This document shows, piece after piece, positions 52,153 to 60,433 of a stretch of 64,000 bases of DNA. The stretch's first letter is position 1, and every line of letters starts with the position of its first letter. Source of the stretch: Mesoterricola sediminis (GTDB lineage Bacteria > Acidobacteriota > Holophagae > Holophagales > Holophagaceae); contig NZ_AP027081.1 in assembly GCF_030295425.1 (NCBI RefSeq), forward strand, positions 496,001-560,000, in the 5' to 3' direction. Under the pieces are notes generated by a model, which saw only the letters and a list, made by a program, of their open reading frames with translations, made no database searches and had not been told where the DNA came from. The position numbers and the translations under genes were made by a program.

Positions 52153-52883
52153 AGGACCTCCTCGCCCGTTCTCCCGGGCAGCTGCAGGAACTCCAGCGGA
52201 TACAGATCGGTGCGGAGCGTGAAACTGACGGCGTAGTAGACCTCCCGCCCCCGGAGGAGGGCGCGCTCGACCCGGATGGCCTGGCGGCTGCCGAGGGCCT
52301 GGGCGGCCTCCCGGGCTTCCTTGGCGCGGAAGTCCAGGGCCTGGAAGCGGTTCCGCACCCGCTGGGGGGCGAGGCCATAGCGGCCGGTCATGAGGGTGTG
52401 GAGGGAGCCGGACAGGTCCGCCGTCTCCACCCCGGGGAAGGCCCCGGCCCGGAACCAGCTCGTCTCCGCGGCCAGGACCTCGTCCCGCACGAGGCGCAGG
52501 CGCCGGAGCTCGAAGACCCGCGGCTCCCCCTCGAAGAAGGCCTGGAGGAAGGCCGACGGGATGCGTCCGGGGGGGATCCAGGCCCCGCCCAGGACCCGGT
52601 TGGCCACCGGGTGCCGGGACCGGGCCAGCTCCTGGGTGATGGAGAGGATGCCCGAGAGGGGGTTGAAGCTGAGGGGCTCCTCGATGAAGGTGCCCTTGCC
52701 GTGGATGCGGGTGATGCGCCCCTCGGCCTCCAGCATGGCCAGGGCCTTCCGCACCGTCTCCCGGCTGGCCTCGAACCGCCGGACCAGGTCGGGTTCGGAG
52801 GGCAGGCGGTCCTGCCAGACGCCTGCCTGGATGCCCTCCCGGAGGGCATCCCGGATGGAGGCGGCGAGGGTGGTCCGGATCAT
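52149..52883 (-). CDS. GntR/HutC-type transcription regulator
   Basis: 244 residues from the ATG at 52883, with GGAG five bases upstream. A longer frame start at 52949 would run through the operator. An N-terminal winged helix (RLPSEPDLVRRFEASRETVRKALAMLEAEGRITRIHGKGTFIEE) is followed by a UTRA effector domain (RVFELRRLRLVRDEVLAAETSWFRAGAFPG, RVERALLRGREVYYAVSFTLRTDLYPLEF). It is the first gene of the glpD operon. The tandem operator lies just upstream, so the operon is probably autoregulated. Confidence 0.93.
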   Translation of the reverse strand: MIRTTLAASIRDALREGIQAGVWQDRLPSEPDLVRRFEASRETVRKALAMLEAEGRITRIHGKGTFIEEPLSFNPLSGILSITQELARSRHPVANRVLGGAWIPPGRIPSAFLQAFFEGEPRVFELRRLRLVRDEVLAAETSWFRAGAFPGVETADLSGSLHTLMTGRYGLAPQRVRNRFQALDFRAKEAREAAQALGSRQAIRVERALLRGREVYYAVSFTLRTDLYPLEFLQLPGRTGEEVL

Positions 52884-52894
52884 GGGGGCTCCAG

Positions 52895-52924
52895 GTTGTA
52901 TAGACAAGATCTTGTATAGACAAG
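52895..52924 (-). promoter_or_regulatory. Tandem GntR/HutC-type operator
   Basis: Two 14-bp sites, CTTGTCTATACAAG and CTTGTCTATACAAC (minus-strand reading), are separated by two bases. Each is a palindrome CTTGT-N4-ACAAG (the second with one mismatch), as expected for dimers of HutC-subfamily GntR regulators. They lie 12 bases before the GntR start and 50 bases before the divergent DUF2804 gene, so both could be controlled. Confidence 0.8.
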
Positions 52925-52935
52925 TTACGGAATTT

Positions 52936-52961
52936 CCGGAAGCCGTCAACGGCTTTTCCGG
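52936..52961. repeat. Stem-loop in the leader of the DUF2804 gene
   Basis: CCGGAAGCCG and CGGCTTTTCCGG pair around TCAA with a 2-base bulge. The stem ends 12 bases before the DUF2804 start and covers the place where a ribosome site would be expected. Its role is unknown. Confidence 0.5.
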
Positions 52962-52973
52962 TAAACTCCCCGC

Positions 52974-53987
52974 ATGTTCCAGCTGATCCAGGACGACGGG
53001 CGGGTGGGCTACGGCTGCCTCGACGGGCCGGTGGTGTTCAATCCGGAGGCCTTCGTGCTCCGGGGCTTCTTCGGGCGTCCCCTCGGCAGGTTACGCCGGC
53101 GGCTGGCCCTGGGGGGGTTCACCTACCTGGGCCTCCTGGGTCCCGACTGGCTGGTGGCCGTCGCGGCGGTCCGCCTGGGCTACGCCGCCAACGTGTTCGG
53201 GTTCTTCTGCGACCTCCGGACCGGCCGGAGCTGGGAGCGGTCCCTCAAGGACCTCCCCTCCCGCCTGGTGTTCCCCCTGGACCCGGACGCCCACGCCATC
53301 CACTACGCGGGCCGGGGCTGCCGCCTGGACCTGGCCAAGAGCCACGCCCGGGGCCGGCTGGAGGTGGAGGCGGCCTTCGGGGGCCGGCTGGCCCTGGACG
53401 CGCGCTTCCCCTTCGGGTTCGAGGACCAGCCCCTGCGGGTGGTGAACCCCAGCTGCGGCGACCCCCGGCGCTTCACCTTCACGGAGAAGGCGGCCCCCCT
53501 GGTGCCCGAAACCTTCCGGGCCGTCTTCGACGGCCGGGAGCTGAAGGGGCCCGCGGCGGCGGTGGTCGACTGGTCCGCGGGCTATTTCAACCGCCACACG
53601 AACTGGTACTGGGGCGCCCTGGCCGGGTTCCTGGAGGACGGCACCCCCGTCGGGGCGAACTTCGCCGCCCTCGTGAACGAGTCCTACTACCCCGAGGACG
53701 CCTTCTGGATCGGGGGGCGGCGGGAGCGGGTGGCCCAGGTGATCTTCGAGGTGGACCCCGACCGCCCGGAGGGCGGCGACTGGCGCGTCTTCACCGAGGA
53801 CGGCCGGGTCGACCTGCGCTTCCGGCCCCTGGGCGGCCGCGGCGAGCGCGCCTGGCTCCCGGGGATGAAGGTGAACTTCCGCCAGCTGGCGGGCCTGTGG
53901 CGGGGCCGCCTCCGCACCCGGGACGGCCGCGAGGCGCGCCTGGAGGACGTGCCGGGGGTCGCCGAGGTGCATCTCTCGGTCTGGTGA
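52974..53987 (+). CDS. DUF2804-family protein
   Basis: 337 residues with an ATG but no clear ribosome site. The DUF2804 pattern is spread over the full length (LGLLGPDWLVAVAAVRLGYAANVFGFFCDLRTG, FPFGFEDQPLRVVNPSCGDPRRFTFTEKA, AAAVVDWSAGYFNRHTNWYWGALAG, ESYYPEDAFWIGGRRERVAQ). No signal peptide or membrane helix is seen. The fold recalls lipocalin-like carotenoid/hydroxyneurosporene synthase relatives. The function is not known. It is divergent from the GntR operon and shares its operator region. Confidence 0.88.
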   Translation: MFQLIQDDGRVGYGCLDGPVVFNPEAFVLRGFFGRPLGRLRRRLALGGFTYLGLLGPDWLVAVAAVRLGYAANVFGFFCDLRTGRSWERSLKDLPSRLVFPLDPDAHAIHYAGRGCRLDLAKSHARGRLEVEAAFGGRLALDARFPFGFEDQPLRVVNPSCGDPRRFTFTEKAAPLVPETFRAVFDGRELKGPAAAVVDWSAGYFNRHTNWYWGALAGFLEDGTPVGANFAALVNESYYPEDAFWIGGRRERVAQVIFEVDPDRPEGGDWRVFTEDGRVDLRFRPLGGRGERAWLPGMKVNFRQLAGLWRGRLRTRDGREARLEDVPGVAEVHLSVW

Positions 53988-54578
53988 TCAGGGACGGAGG
54001 CGGGCCTGGATGAGGCCGACGGCGCGGGCGATCTCGTCGGCGGTCAGGCGGCCCTCCTTGAAGAAGAGCACGGTGTCGTCCCGGTCGAGGACGATCACGG
54101 CGGACTCGCCGGGCTTCAGGCCCCAGGCGGCCCGCGCCGCGCCGGAGGCGTCGGCCACGAACAGGGCGTAGGGGGTCTCGCGCTGGCTCTTCTCCAGGCG
54201 CCCCGCGCCGATGCCGCGGGTCACGAAATTGGCCTGGGAGAGGTCCAGGATGGTGACGGTCTTGTAGGCGCCGTCGGGGAGGAGCTCGGGGAGCTTCGCG
54301 GCGATGAGGGCGTCGATGTACGCCTTGTTGATGTCGTCCACGCCCATGCGGGCCGCCAGGTGGTAGAAGGTGCGGACGCGGCCCGAGCCCTCGGCGCTGC
54401 TCCAGGGGCGGTAGGCGATCTCCTTCCCGTCCAGGACCATGCGCCCCCCCTCCACCCGGGTGCGGGGCACCAGGAGGCCGCGGGCGGCGACCCGGGCCTC
54501 GGGAAGCCGGCGTCCGACCTCCACCCCCGGGGCGGGAAGGGCGAGGCAGAGGGCGAGGAGGGCGGGGACGGCTTTCAT
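53988..54578 (-). CDS. YtfJ-like exported thioredoxin-fold protein
   Basis: 196 residues from the ATG at 54578, with GGGAGG before it. A short signal peptide (VPALLALCLALPAPG) is followed by GRRLPEARV and the YtfJ pattern (SGRVRTFYHLAARMGVDDINKAYIDALI, YKTVTILDLSQANFVTRGIGAGRLEKSQRETPYALFVADASG, WGLKPGESAVIVLDRDDTVLFFKEGRL). The fold resembles thioredoxin but has no CxxC, so it is not an oxidoreductase in the usual sense. It overlaps the hydrolase gene by 4 bases. The role is unknown. Confidence 0.85.
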   Translation of the reverse strand: MKAVPALLALCLALPAPGVEVGRRLPEARVAARGLLVPRTRVEGGRMVLDGKEIAYRPWSSAEGSGRVRTFYHLAARMGVDDINKAYIDALIAAKLPELLPDGAYKTVTILDLSQANFVTRGIGAGRLEKSQRETPYALFVADASGAARAAWGLKPGESAVIVLDRDDTVLFFKEGRLTADEIARAVGLIQARLRP

Positions 54579-55339
54579 GGTTCCTCCCGGAGGACGCGCT
54601 GGAAGAAGGCGAGGCAGGTGTCGGCGATGAGGTCCCGGTCGTAGTCCAGGGTGGCCACATGATAGGAGCGTTCGAGCCACACCAGCTCCTTGCGCGCGGA
54701 CCCCGCGAGGGCCAGGGTGCGGGTCGCGTTGCGCAGGGGCAGCACGTGGTCCTGGCGGGACTTCAGGATGAGGAGGGGCTGGCGGAGGGAGGGGAGGTCC
54801 CGGCGCACCATGCGGGCCAGGCGGTACACCTGGGCCACGCCCGCCGTCGGGGTCCGGTCGCAGCTGGGCTCGCGGACGCCGGGGTCCATGATGTCCGAGG
54901 CGATGGCGGGGGTGGAGGGCAGGATGCGCTTCAGCAGGCCCGCGAAGGGGACCAGGGGGTTGCCGAAGTAGAGGGCGTGGTTGATGACGGCCACGCCGCG
55001 CAGGTCCGGGTCCGTCTGCGCGAGGCGCAGGACGAGGGCGCCGCCCATGGAGAGGCCGACGGCGAACACCGTCGAGCTCCGGGCCTTGAGGCGCGCCAGG
55101 GGCTCGCGCAGGTCGCGGAGCCAGTCCTCGGCCGTGGCGGGGACGAGGTCGCGCCAGTGCTCCGTGTGCCCGGTGAGGCGCGGGCATTCGACGTTGCAGC
55201 CCGCCTCGGCGAGGCGCCGGGCCAGGGGGAGCATGCTTCCGGGGCTGCCCGTGAAACCGTGGGAGACGAGCACGCCGGGGCCCGTGCCGGAATAGGCGGC
55301 AAAGGGCTGCCACGCGGGATCTTGAACAACGTCGGCCAT
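54575..55339 (-). CDS. Alpha/beta-hydrolase, carboxylesterase/monoglyceride-lipase type
   Basis: 254 residues from the ATG at 55339. The oxyanion region is GVLVSHGFTGSPGSM. The nucleophile elbow is FAVGLSMGGALVL, the acid is in LKSRQDHVLPL, and the catalytic His is in LERSYHVATLDYDRD. This matches small carboxylesterases (Est30 type), which cleave short- or medium-chain esters. No signal peptide, so cytoplasmic. Coupled to the YtfJ-like gene. Confidence 0.92.
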   Translation of the reverse strand: MADVVQDPAWQPFAAYSGTGPGVLVSHGFTGSPGSMLPLARRLAEAGCNVECPRLTGHTEHWRDLVPATAEDWLRDLREPLARLKARSSTVFAVGLSMGGALVLRLAQTDPDLRGVAVINHALYFGNPLVPFAGLLKRILPSTPAIASDIMDPGVREPSCDRTPTAGVAQVYRLARMVRRDLPSLRQPLLILKSRQDHVLPLRNATRTLALAGSARKELVWLERSYHVATLDYDRDLIADTCLAFFQRVLREEP

Positions 55340-55439
55340 GGCTCGCTCGCAGGAAAGGACACCCGGATCATGGAAGCTGGCGCGCGGACCCGTCAAGCCT
55401 GAAGGCGAGGTCCGTGTCTTTTTATTCCAGCGTAAGTGT

Positions 55440-55468
55440 TTGACCTGCGCCGACCCTGGGTCTAACAT
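55440..55468 (+). promoter_or_regulatory. Sigma70-like promoter of the FadL-type gene
   Basis: TTGACC at 55440-55445 and TAACAT at 55463-55468 are separated by exactly 17 bases, in an AT-richer patch. Transcription would begin near 55475 and give a leader of about 80 bases before the ATG at 55558. Confidence 0.65.
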
Positions 55469-55557
55469 CCCCCCAAAACAATTCAACCGCCCACTCCGCC
55501 AGCGTGCGGAAGGTTTCCATGTCCTGGAAACCCCAGGCCCCCACAGGAGGTACGTGA

Positions 55558-56985
55558 ATGAAGAAAGGGCTGCTTTTCGCTTCGCTGGTCCTGGGGTTCG
55601 CGCCACCCGCCGCGGCCGGCGGGATCTTCTACAACAGCAACCAGAGCGCGGAATACATGCGCATGTTCGACCGCAACAGCGCCGTCGACAACGCCGACAT
55701 CGTCTACTACAACATGGCGGCGACCCCGCGCCTGAAGGACGGCTGGACCTTCAACGCCAGCGACCAGATGATCTTCCAGAAGGCCACCGTGCGCACGATC
55801 GGGAACCCGGTGGTGGGGGACCGGACCTACACCTCCGACAATCCGGTGCTCCTCGTGCCCAATTTCTACGCCGCCTACAAGAAGGGCGACTGGGCGGCCT
55901 TCGTGGGCATCCAGACGATCGGGGCCACCGCCATCCGCGAGTGGAAGGAGGGGCTGCCGACCCTCGACCTCCTGGGCAAGCAGCTGGCGGGCTACGGCCA
56001 GGCCTCCACCTCCACGGTCATCGGCGCCGACGCGCTGGCCCACGGGGCCACGCCCGCCCAGGCCCTGGCCGCGGGCCTCGGGACCGAGTACTTCCCCTCG
56101 AACTCCTACCTGAAGGGCTCCTCGTACTACGTGGCCTTCCGGGTGGGCGGCGCGCTCCAGCTCGATCCCCGGTGGTCGGTGGCGGCCGCGGCGCGCTTCG
56201 TCACCTCCAGGCAGGCCATCGTCGGCAGCGTCGACGGGTACTGCACCTACAACCTCTACAACCACGACCTCCGGACCCACGAGCGCGTGGTCATCGACGT
56301 CGAGGACACGGCCAACGGCTTCTCCGGCGAGGTCGCCCTCAACTGGACCCCCACGCCGGCGTGGGTGGTGAGCCTCACCTACGAGATGGCCACCCCCCTG
56401 AACTTCAAGACCAAGGTCAAGGACGGCAAGGACGGGGGCGGCCTGTTCGTGGACGGCGCCAAGGCCCACCTGGACCTGCCGCAGGTGGTGCGGATGGGCG
56501 TCGGGTACCAGCTCTCGCCCGAGGTGCGCCTGAGCTGCGGCGCCAACGCCTACCTGGAGAAGTCGGTCAACTTCGACAAGCTGGACAACCCCCAGTTCGG
56601 CATCAAGGCCAAGGACGCCTACCGCAACACCTACGAGGAGAGCGCGGCCGTCGAGTGGCAGGCCACGCCCCGCTGGCTCTTCTCCCTCGGCGTCAACTTC
56701 AACCAGATCGGCCAGCGCCAGGGTTCCACGCTGGACATCAGCGTCCCCGGCGCCCACGCCAACTACATGTCCATCGGCACGGGCTTCCAGGTGGAGGTGT
56801 CGAAGGGCCTCAAGCTGAACGTGGGCCTGGCCCACACCGCCTTCCAGACCAAGTACAAGAACGCCGACGCGGGCGACGCCCAGCTGAAGGCCGCCTTCGC
56901 GGCCCAGGGCGTGACGATCTCGCCCACCAAGGAATACAACAAGCAGTACTTCATCTTCGCCCTCGGCCTCGACTACCACTTCTAA
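55558..56985 (+). CDS. FadL/OmpP1-type outer-membrane channel
   Basis: 475 residues. Signal peptide: KKGLLFASLVLGFAPPAAAGG. The mature N-terminus has the hydrophobic-compound channel pattern (NQSAEYMRMFDRNSAVDNADIVYYNMAATPRLKDGW), followed by alternating beta-strands and the final Phe of outer-membrane barrels (YFIFALGLDYHF). FadL proteins import fatty acids and other hydrophobic compounds. An 80-base leader and a good promoter precede it. It is followed 14 bases later by the nucleotidase gene. Confidence 0.93.
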   Translation: MKKGLLFASLVLGFAPPAAAGGIFYNSNQSAEYMRMFDRNSAVDNADIVYYNMAATPRLKDGWTFNASDQMIFQKATVRTIGNPVVGDRTYTSDNPVLLVPNFYAAYKKGDWAAFVGIQTIGATAIREWKEGLPTLDLLGKQLAGYGQASTSTVIGADALAHGATPAQALAAGLGTEYFPSNSYLKGSSYYVAFRVGGALQLDPRWSVAAAARFVTSRQAIVGSVDGYCTYNLYNHDLRTHERVVIDVEDTANGFSGEVALNWTPTPAWVVSLTYEMATPLNFKTKVKDGKDGGGLFVDGAKAHLDLPQVVRMGVGYQLSPEVRLSCGANAYLEKSVNFDKLDNPQFGIKAKDAYRNTYEESAAVEWQATPRWLFSLGVNFNQIGQRQGSTLDISVPGAHANYMSIGTGFQVEVSKGLKLNVGLAHTAFQTKYKNADAGDAQLKAAFAAQGVTISPTKEYNKQYFIFALGLDYHF

Positions 56986-56999
56986 AGGACGGTTCCGCA

Positions 57000-59462
57000 A
57001 TGAACAGGAAAGCATTCCCCCTCGCCGCCGGAAGCATCCTCTTCGCGTTGCTGACCGGCTGCAGCCTCAGCTCCCCGGAGGGGCCGAAGGCCGTGGGCGA
57101 CCCGGCCGACGGCGCCACCCTCACCCTCCTCCAGACCACGGACGTCCACCACCACGCGGCGGGCACCGGACCCATGTCCGCCACGGACATCGGGGCCACC
57201 GGCGGATACGCCCGGGTGGCGGCCTACGTCAACGCCGTGCGGGCCGCCTCGGGCACCACCCCCGTGGTGCTGGTCGACTCCGGCGACTGGACCATGGGCA
57301 CCCTCTACGACCTCACGGACAGCGCGCAGCCCATGGGCACCTTCTTCCTGGACACCCTGCGCTACGACTGCGCGGCCCTGGGCAACCACGAGTTCGACTA
57401 CACGCCCAAGGGCCTGGCCTCCATCCTGAGCGTCTCCCAGGCCAAGTTCGGCTTCCGCACGCCCCTCGTGGCCTCCAACACGGTCCTCAACGGCAACGCC
57501 GACCTGGCCCCCTACTGGGGGACCGCCGTCCACGCCACCTACACCAAGACCCTCCCGAACGGCCTGAAGGTGGGCTTCTTCGGGCTCATGGGCAAGGAGG
57601 CCGCGGCGGCCGCGCCCGCGGCGGCGCCGGTCACCTTCACGGACTACAGCGCCAACTGGACCTTCGTCCAGAACATCGTCAACGACCTGCGCAACACCCA
57701 GGGCTGCCACGTGGTGGTCGCGCTCTCGCACGCGGGCACCGACGTGGCCACCGGCGGCGCCACGGGCGAGGACATCACCCTGGCCCAGCACGTGACCGGC
57801 ATCGACATCATCGCCTCCGGCCACACCCACAACCCCTCCCCGGACGCCAGCGCGGCCCGCGCGGTGACCAACGGCGCCTGGACCACCCAGGTGATCTGCG
57901 CCGGCGCGTATTCCGCCAACGTGGCCCGGGTGGACCTGGCCTGGCACAAGACCGCCAAGAACACGACCCTGACCGCCTCCTCCAACAAGGCCATGACCGA
58001 CGCCTCCCTGGCGGGCCTCGGCGTGAACCCGCCCCGGGACGGGGCCCAGACCGTGTTCGTGGGCCAGGCCGACGCCACCCTCAACTACGGGATGTCCGCC
58101 CTCTTCAGCCAGTTCTTCCCGGACTACAGCCCCACCGACATCAGCAAGGGCGTCTACCACCCGGTCGGGGCGACCCTGCAGGACCTGCGCTCCAACGACC
58201 AGACCGCGGTCCTCAGCCCCAGCGGCCTGGGCAACCTCTGCGCCGACTCCGTGCGGAACGTCCCCAACGGCATCGTCCAGAAGGCGCTCCTCGCCGCGGG
58301 CTGGAACGGGGATCCCGCCAGCCCGACCCTCGCGACCGCCGCCGGCCTCCTCGCCGGCAAGGGCTACGACCCGAACCCCTACGTCCTCGGCGTGGTGCCC
58401 ACCGGCGTCATCCGGGACGGGCTGGACAAGAACGCCCCCATCTCCTTCGCCAACCTCTACAACGTGCTGCCCCTGGGCATCTCCCCCGACACCACGCAGG
58501 CCCTCCCCGTGGGCTACCCGCTGATGTCGGTGTACCTCACCTACGCGGACGTGCAGAAGCTCTGCGCCCTCCAGCTGCTGAGCCAGACCAACCTGACGCC
58601 CTCCGACTACTACCTGAACCTGTCCGGGGTCGCCTACGACCTGGACGCCACGGGATCGTACGCCTACTTCAAGTACGCCACCGCCGCCGCCGTCCTGAAC
58701 GTGACCTCGGCCAAGGCCGCCGCGGGCAGCGCCAAGGCCGCCAAGGCCCTCCAGGACCTGGCCCTGCTGGCCACGGACTCGGGCGCGGCCCTGACCGGCG
58801 ACATGGCCACGAACTCCTACGCCGCCGCCATGGTGGCCCTCAACGACCCCGCGGCCACGCTGTCCCCCGCCCTGATCGCGGCGAACCTCCCCGTCCTGGG
58901 CGAGGTCGCGACCCTCGCGGCCCAGGATTCGGCCGCCGGCACCATCAAGCTGCCCACGCGGATCTTCGCCCTGGCGACGGCCGCCATCGGCCAGGTGAAG
59001 GGCTTCGGGGCCACGGACCTGGCCTGCACCGGCACCGCCACCGCCCTCGCCACCTCCATCCGGCACCGGGTCGCGGGCGACCTCTACGCCGTGCTGATGA
59101 TGGACGCGGCCCAGAGCAAGTTCGGCGCCGCCGTCACCGCCTACGCGAAGCCGACCGGGACGGAGACCGTCTCCGGCGCCAACCTGGCGGCGGCCATGGC
59201 CTACCGGATCAACCTCAACGGGCCGGTGGCCACCGTCACGGAGCTGAAGGAGTGGATGGCCCTCCTCATCAACCTCATCACCCCGCCCGCCTCCGGGGGC
59301 CACTTCACCTCCGGGACCGTGACCGGCGAGTACCTCTCCACCGGGTCCTTCACGGACTTCCCCACCGACGGCGCCGCCGTCACCGTGCGGAACGCGAGCT
59401 ACCCCCTGGCCACCATCGGGCAGCTGATGGGCACCCTGGCCGCCCTGAAGGCCGCCGCCTGA
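57000..59462 (+). CDS. 5'-nucleotidase/2',3'-cyclic phosphodiesterase-like lipoprotein
   Basis: 820 residues. Lipobox: ILFALLTGC (Cys at about 21). The calcineurin-like metallophosphatase domain shows LLQTTDVHHHAA, VLVDSGDWTMG, DCAALGNHEFDYTP, VVALSHAGTD and IIASGHTHNPSPD, so all five metal-binding motifs are present. The C-terminal 5_nucleotid_C domain is at about 380-560 (GLGNLCADSVRN, GVVPTGVIRDGLDKNAPISFANLYNVLPLG). An alanine-rich region of about 230 residues follows that I do not recognise. It probably recovers phosphate or nucleosides at the cell surface. Co-transcribed with the FadL-type gene. Confidence 0.93.
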   Translation: MNRKAFPLAAGSILFALLTGCSLSSPEGPKAVGDPADGATLTLLQTTDVHHHAAGTGPMSATDIGATGGYARVAAYVNAVRAASGTTPVVLVDSGDWTMGTLYDLTDSAQPMGTFFLDTLRYDCAALGNHEFDYTPKGLASILSVSQAKFGFRTPLVASNTVLNGNADLAPYWGTAVHATYTKTLPNGLKVGFFGLMGKEAAAAAPAAAPVTFTDYSANWTFVQNIVNDLRNTQGCHVVVALSHAGTDVATGGATGEDITLAQHVTGIDIIASGHTHNPSPDASAARAVTNGAWTTQVICAGAYSANVARVDLAWHKTAKNTTLTASSNKAMTDASLAGLGVNPPRDGAQTVFVGQADATLNYGMSALFSQFFPDYSPTDISKGVYHPVGATLQDLRSNDQTAVLSPSGLGNLCADSVRNVPNGIVQKALLAAGWNGDPASPTLATAAGLLAGKGYDPNPYVLGVVPTGVIRDGLDKNAPISFANLYNVLPLGISPDTTQALPVGYPLMSVYLTYADVQKLCALQLLSQTNLTPSDYYLNLSGVAYDLDATGSYAYFKYATAAAVLNVTSAKAAAGSAKAAKALQDLALLATDSGAALTGDMATNSYAAAMVALNDPAATLSPALIAANLPVLGEVATLAAQDSAAGTIKLPTRIFALATAAIGQVKGFGATDLACTGTATALATSIRHRVAGDLYAVLMMDAAQSKFGAAVTAYAKPTGTETVSGANLAAAMAYRINLNGPVATVTELKEWMALLINLITPPASGGHFTSGTVTGEYLSTGSFTDFPTDGAAVTVRNASYPLATIGQLMGTLAALKAAA

Positions 59463-59484
59463 CGGAACCCGCCTGAAACCCGGA

Positions 59485-59514
59485 CCGGGGGGCCGCGAGG
59501 CCCCCCGGCCTTTT
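59485..59514 (+). terminator. Rho-independent terminator
   Basis: CCGGGGGGCC and GGCCCCCCGG form a perfect 10-bp stem with a GCGA loop, followed by CCTTTT, 22 bases past the nucleotidase stop. It is the clearest terminator of the window. Confidence 0.9.
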
Positions 59515-59527
59515 CCCCGGAGCCCCC

Positions 59528-60325
59528 ATGACCCGTCTGCAGGGTGCCCACGTCCTCATCACCGGCGCGGCCAGCGGCATCGGCCGGCTCATGGCCCTGG
59601 GCGCCCGGGACCGGGGGGCCCGCCTCACCCTCCTGGACCGGGACGGGGCGGGCCTGGCGGCGGTCCTCGCCGAACTGGGGGAAGGGCACGCCGGCTACGC
59701 CGTGGACCTGGCGGACCGGGCCGCCACCCTCGCGGCCGCGGACCAGGTGCTGCGGGAGCGGGGGCCCGTCGAGGTGCTCGTGAACAACGCGGGGATCGTC
59801 ACCGGCCGGCCCATCCTGGACTGTTCCGAGGACGCCATCGAGCGCACCTTCCGGGTGAACACCCTGGCCCTCTTCTGGCTCACCCGCGCCTTCCTGCCCG
59901 GCATGCTCGCCCAGGGCCGCGGCCACGTGGTGACCCTCGCCAGCGCCGCCGGCCTGGGCGGCACCTCCCGCCTCACCGACTACTGCGCCTCCAAGTTCGC
60001 CGCCGTCGGCTTCGACGAATCCCTCCGCCTGGAGCTGAAGCGCCTCGGCCACCCGGTGCGCACCACCCTCGTGTGCCCCTTCTACATCGACACGGGCATG
60101 TTCGCGGGGGTGCGCACCCGCTTCCCGTGGCTCCTGCCCATCCTCCGGCCCGAGTACGTGGCCCGGCGGGTGCTCGGCGCGGTGGCCTCCAACCGGAAGC
60201 GCCTGATCCTCCCCCGGTTCGTGCTGGCCGTCCTGGCCGTGAAGGTCCTGCCGCCGACCCTCTACGACGCCATCCTGGGGTTCTTCGGGGTGAACCGCAC
60301 CATGGACGAATTCCGGGGCCGCTGA
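59528..60325 (+). CDS. Short-chain dehydrogenase/reductase (retinol-dehydrogenase-like, SDR16C type)
   Basis: 265 residues. The cofactor motif is VLITGAASGIGRLMALGA, with LLDRDG after strand 2 (Asp favours NAD). NNAGIV is present. The catalytic Ser is in VVTLASAAGLGG and the Tyr/Lys in YCASKFAAVGF. The C-terminal hydrophobic stretch (LPRFVLAVLAVKVLPPTLYDAILGFFGV) is typical of membrane-associated lipid or retinol-type SDRs. It starts just after the terminator, with no visible promoter. Confidence 0.92.
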   Translation: MTRLQGAHVLITGAASGIGRLMALGARDRGARLTLLDRDGAGLAAVLAELGEGHAGYAVDLADRAATLAAADQVLRERGPVEVLVNNAGIVTGRPILDCSEDAIERTFRVNTLALFWLTRAFLPGMLAQGRGHVVTLASAAGLGGTSRLTDYCASKFAAVGFDESLRLELKRLGHPVRTTLVCPFYIDTGMFAGVRTRFPWLLPILRPEYVARRVLGAVASNRKRLILPRFVLAVLAVKVLPPTLYDAILGFFGVNRTMDEFRGR

Positions 60326-60433
60326 AGCCGCCAGGGGGCGCCTGGGAAAAGACAGGCACCCTGCCGAGCGTGGCCCCGATGACGCTAGGATCAAAGGGTC
60401 CCCGGGGCCTCCCGGGCACCCTGGGGAAGGTCC

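Noticed and set aside
52936-52961. Riboswitch before the DUF2804 gene
   Set aside because: It is only a single short stem-loop, with no multi-helix layout of a known riboswitch class. Listed as a stem-loop.
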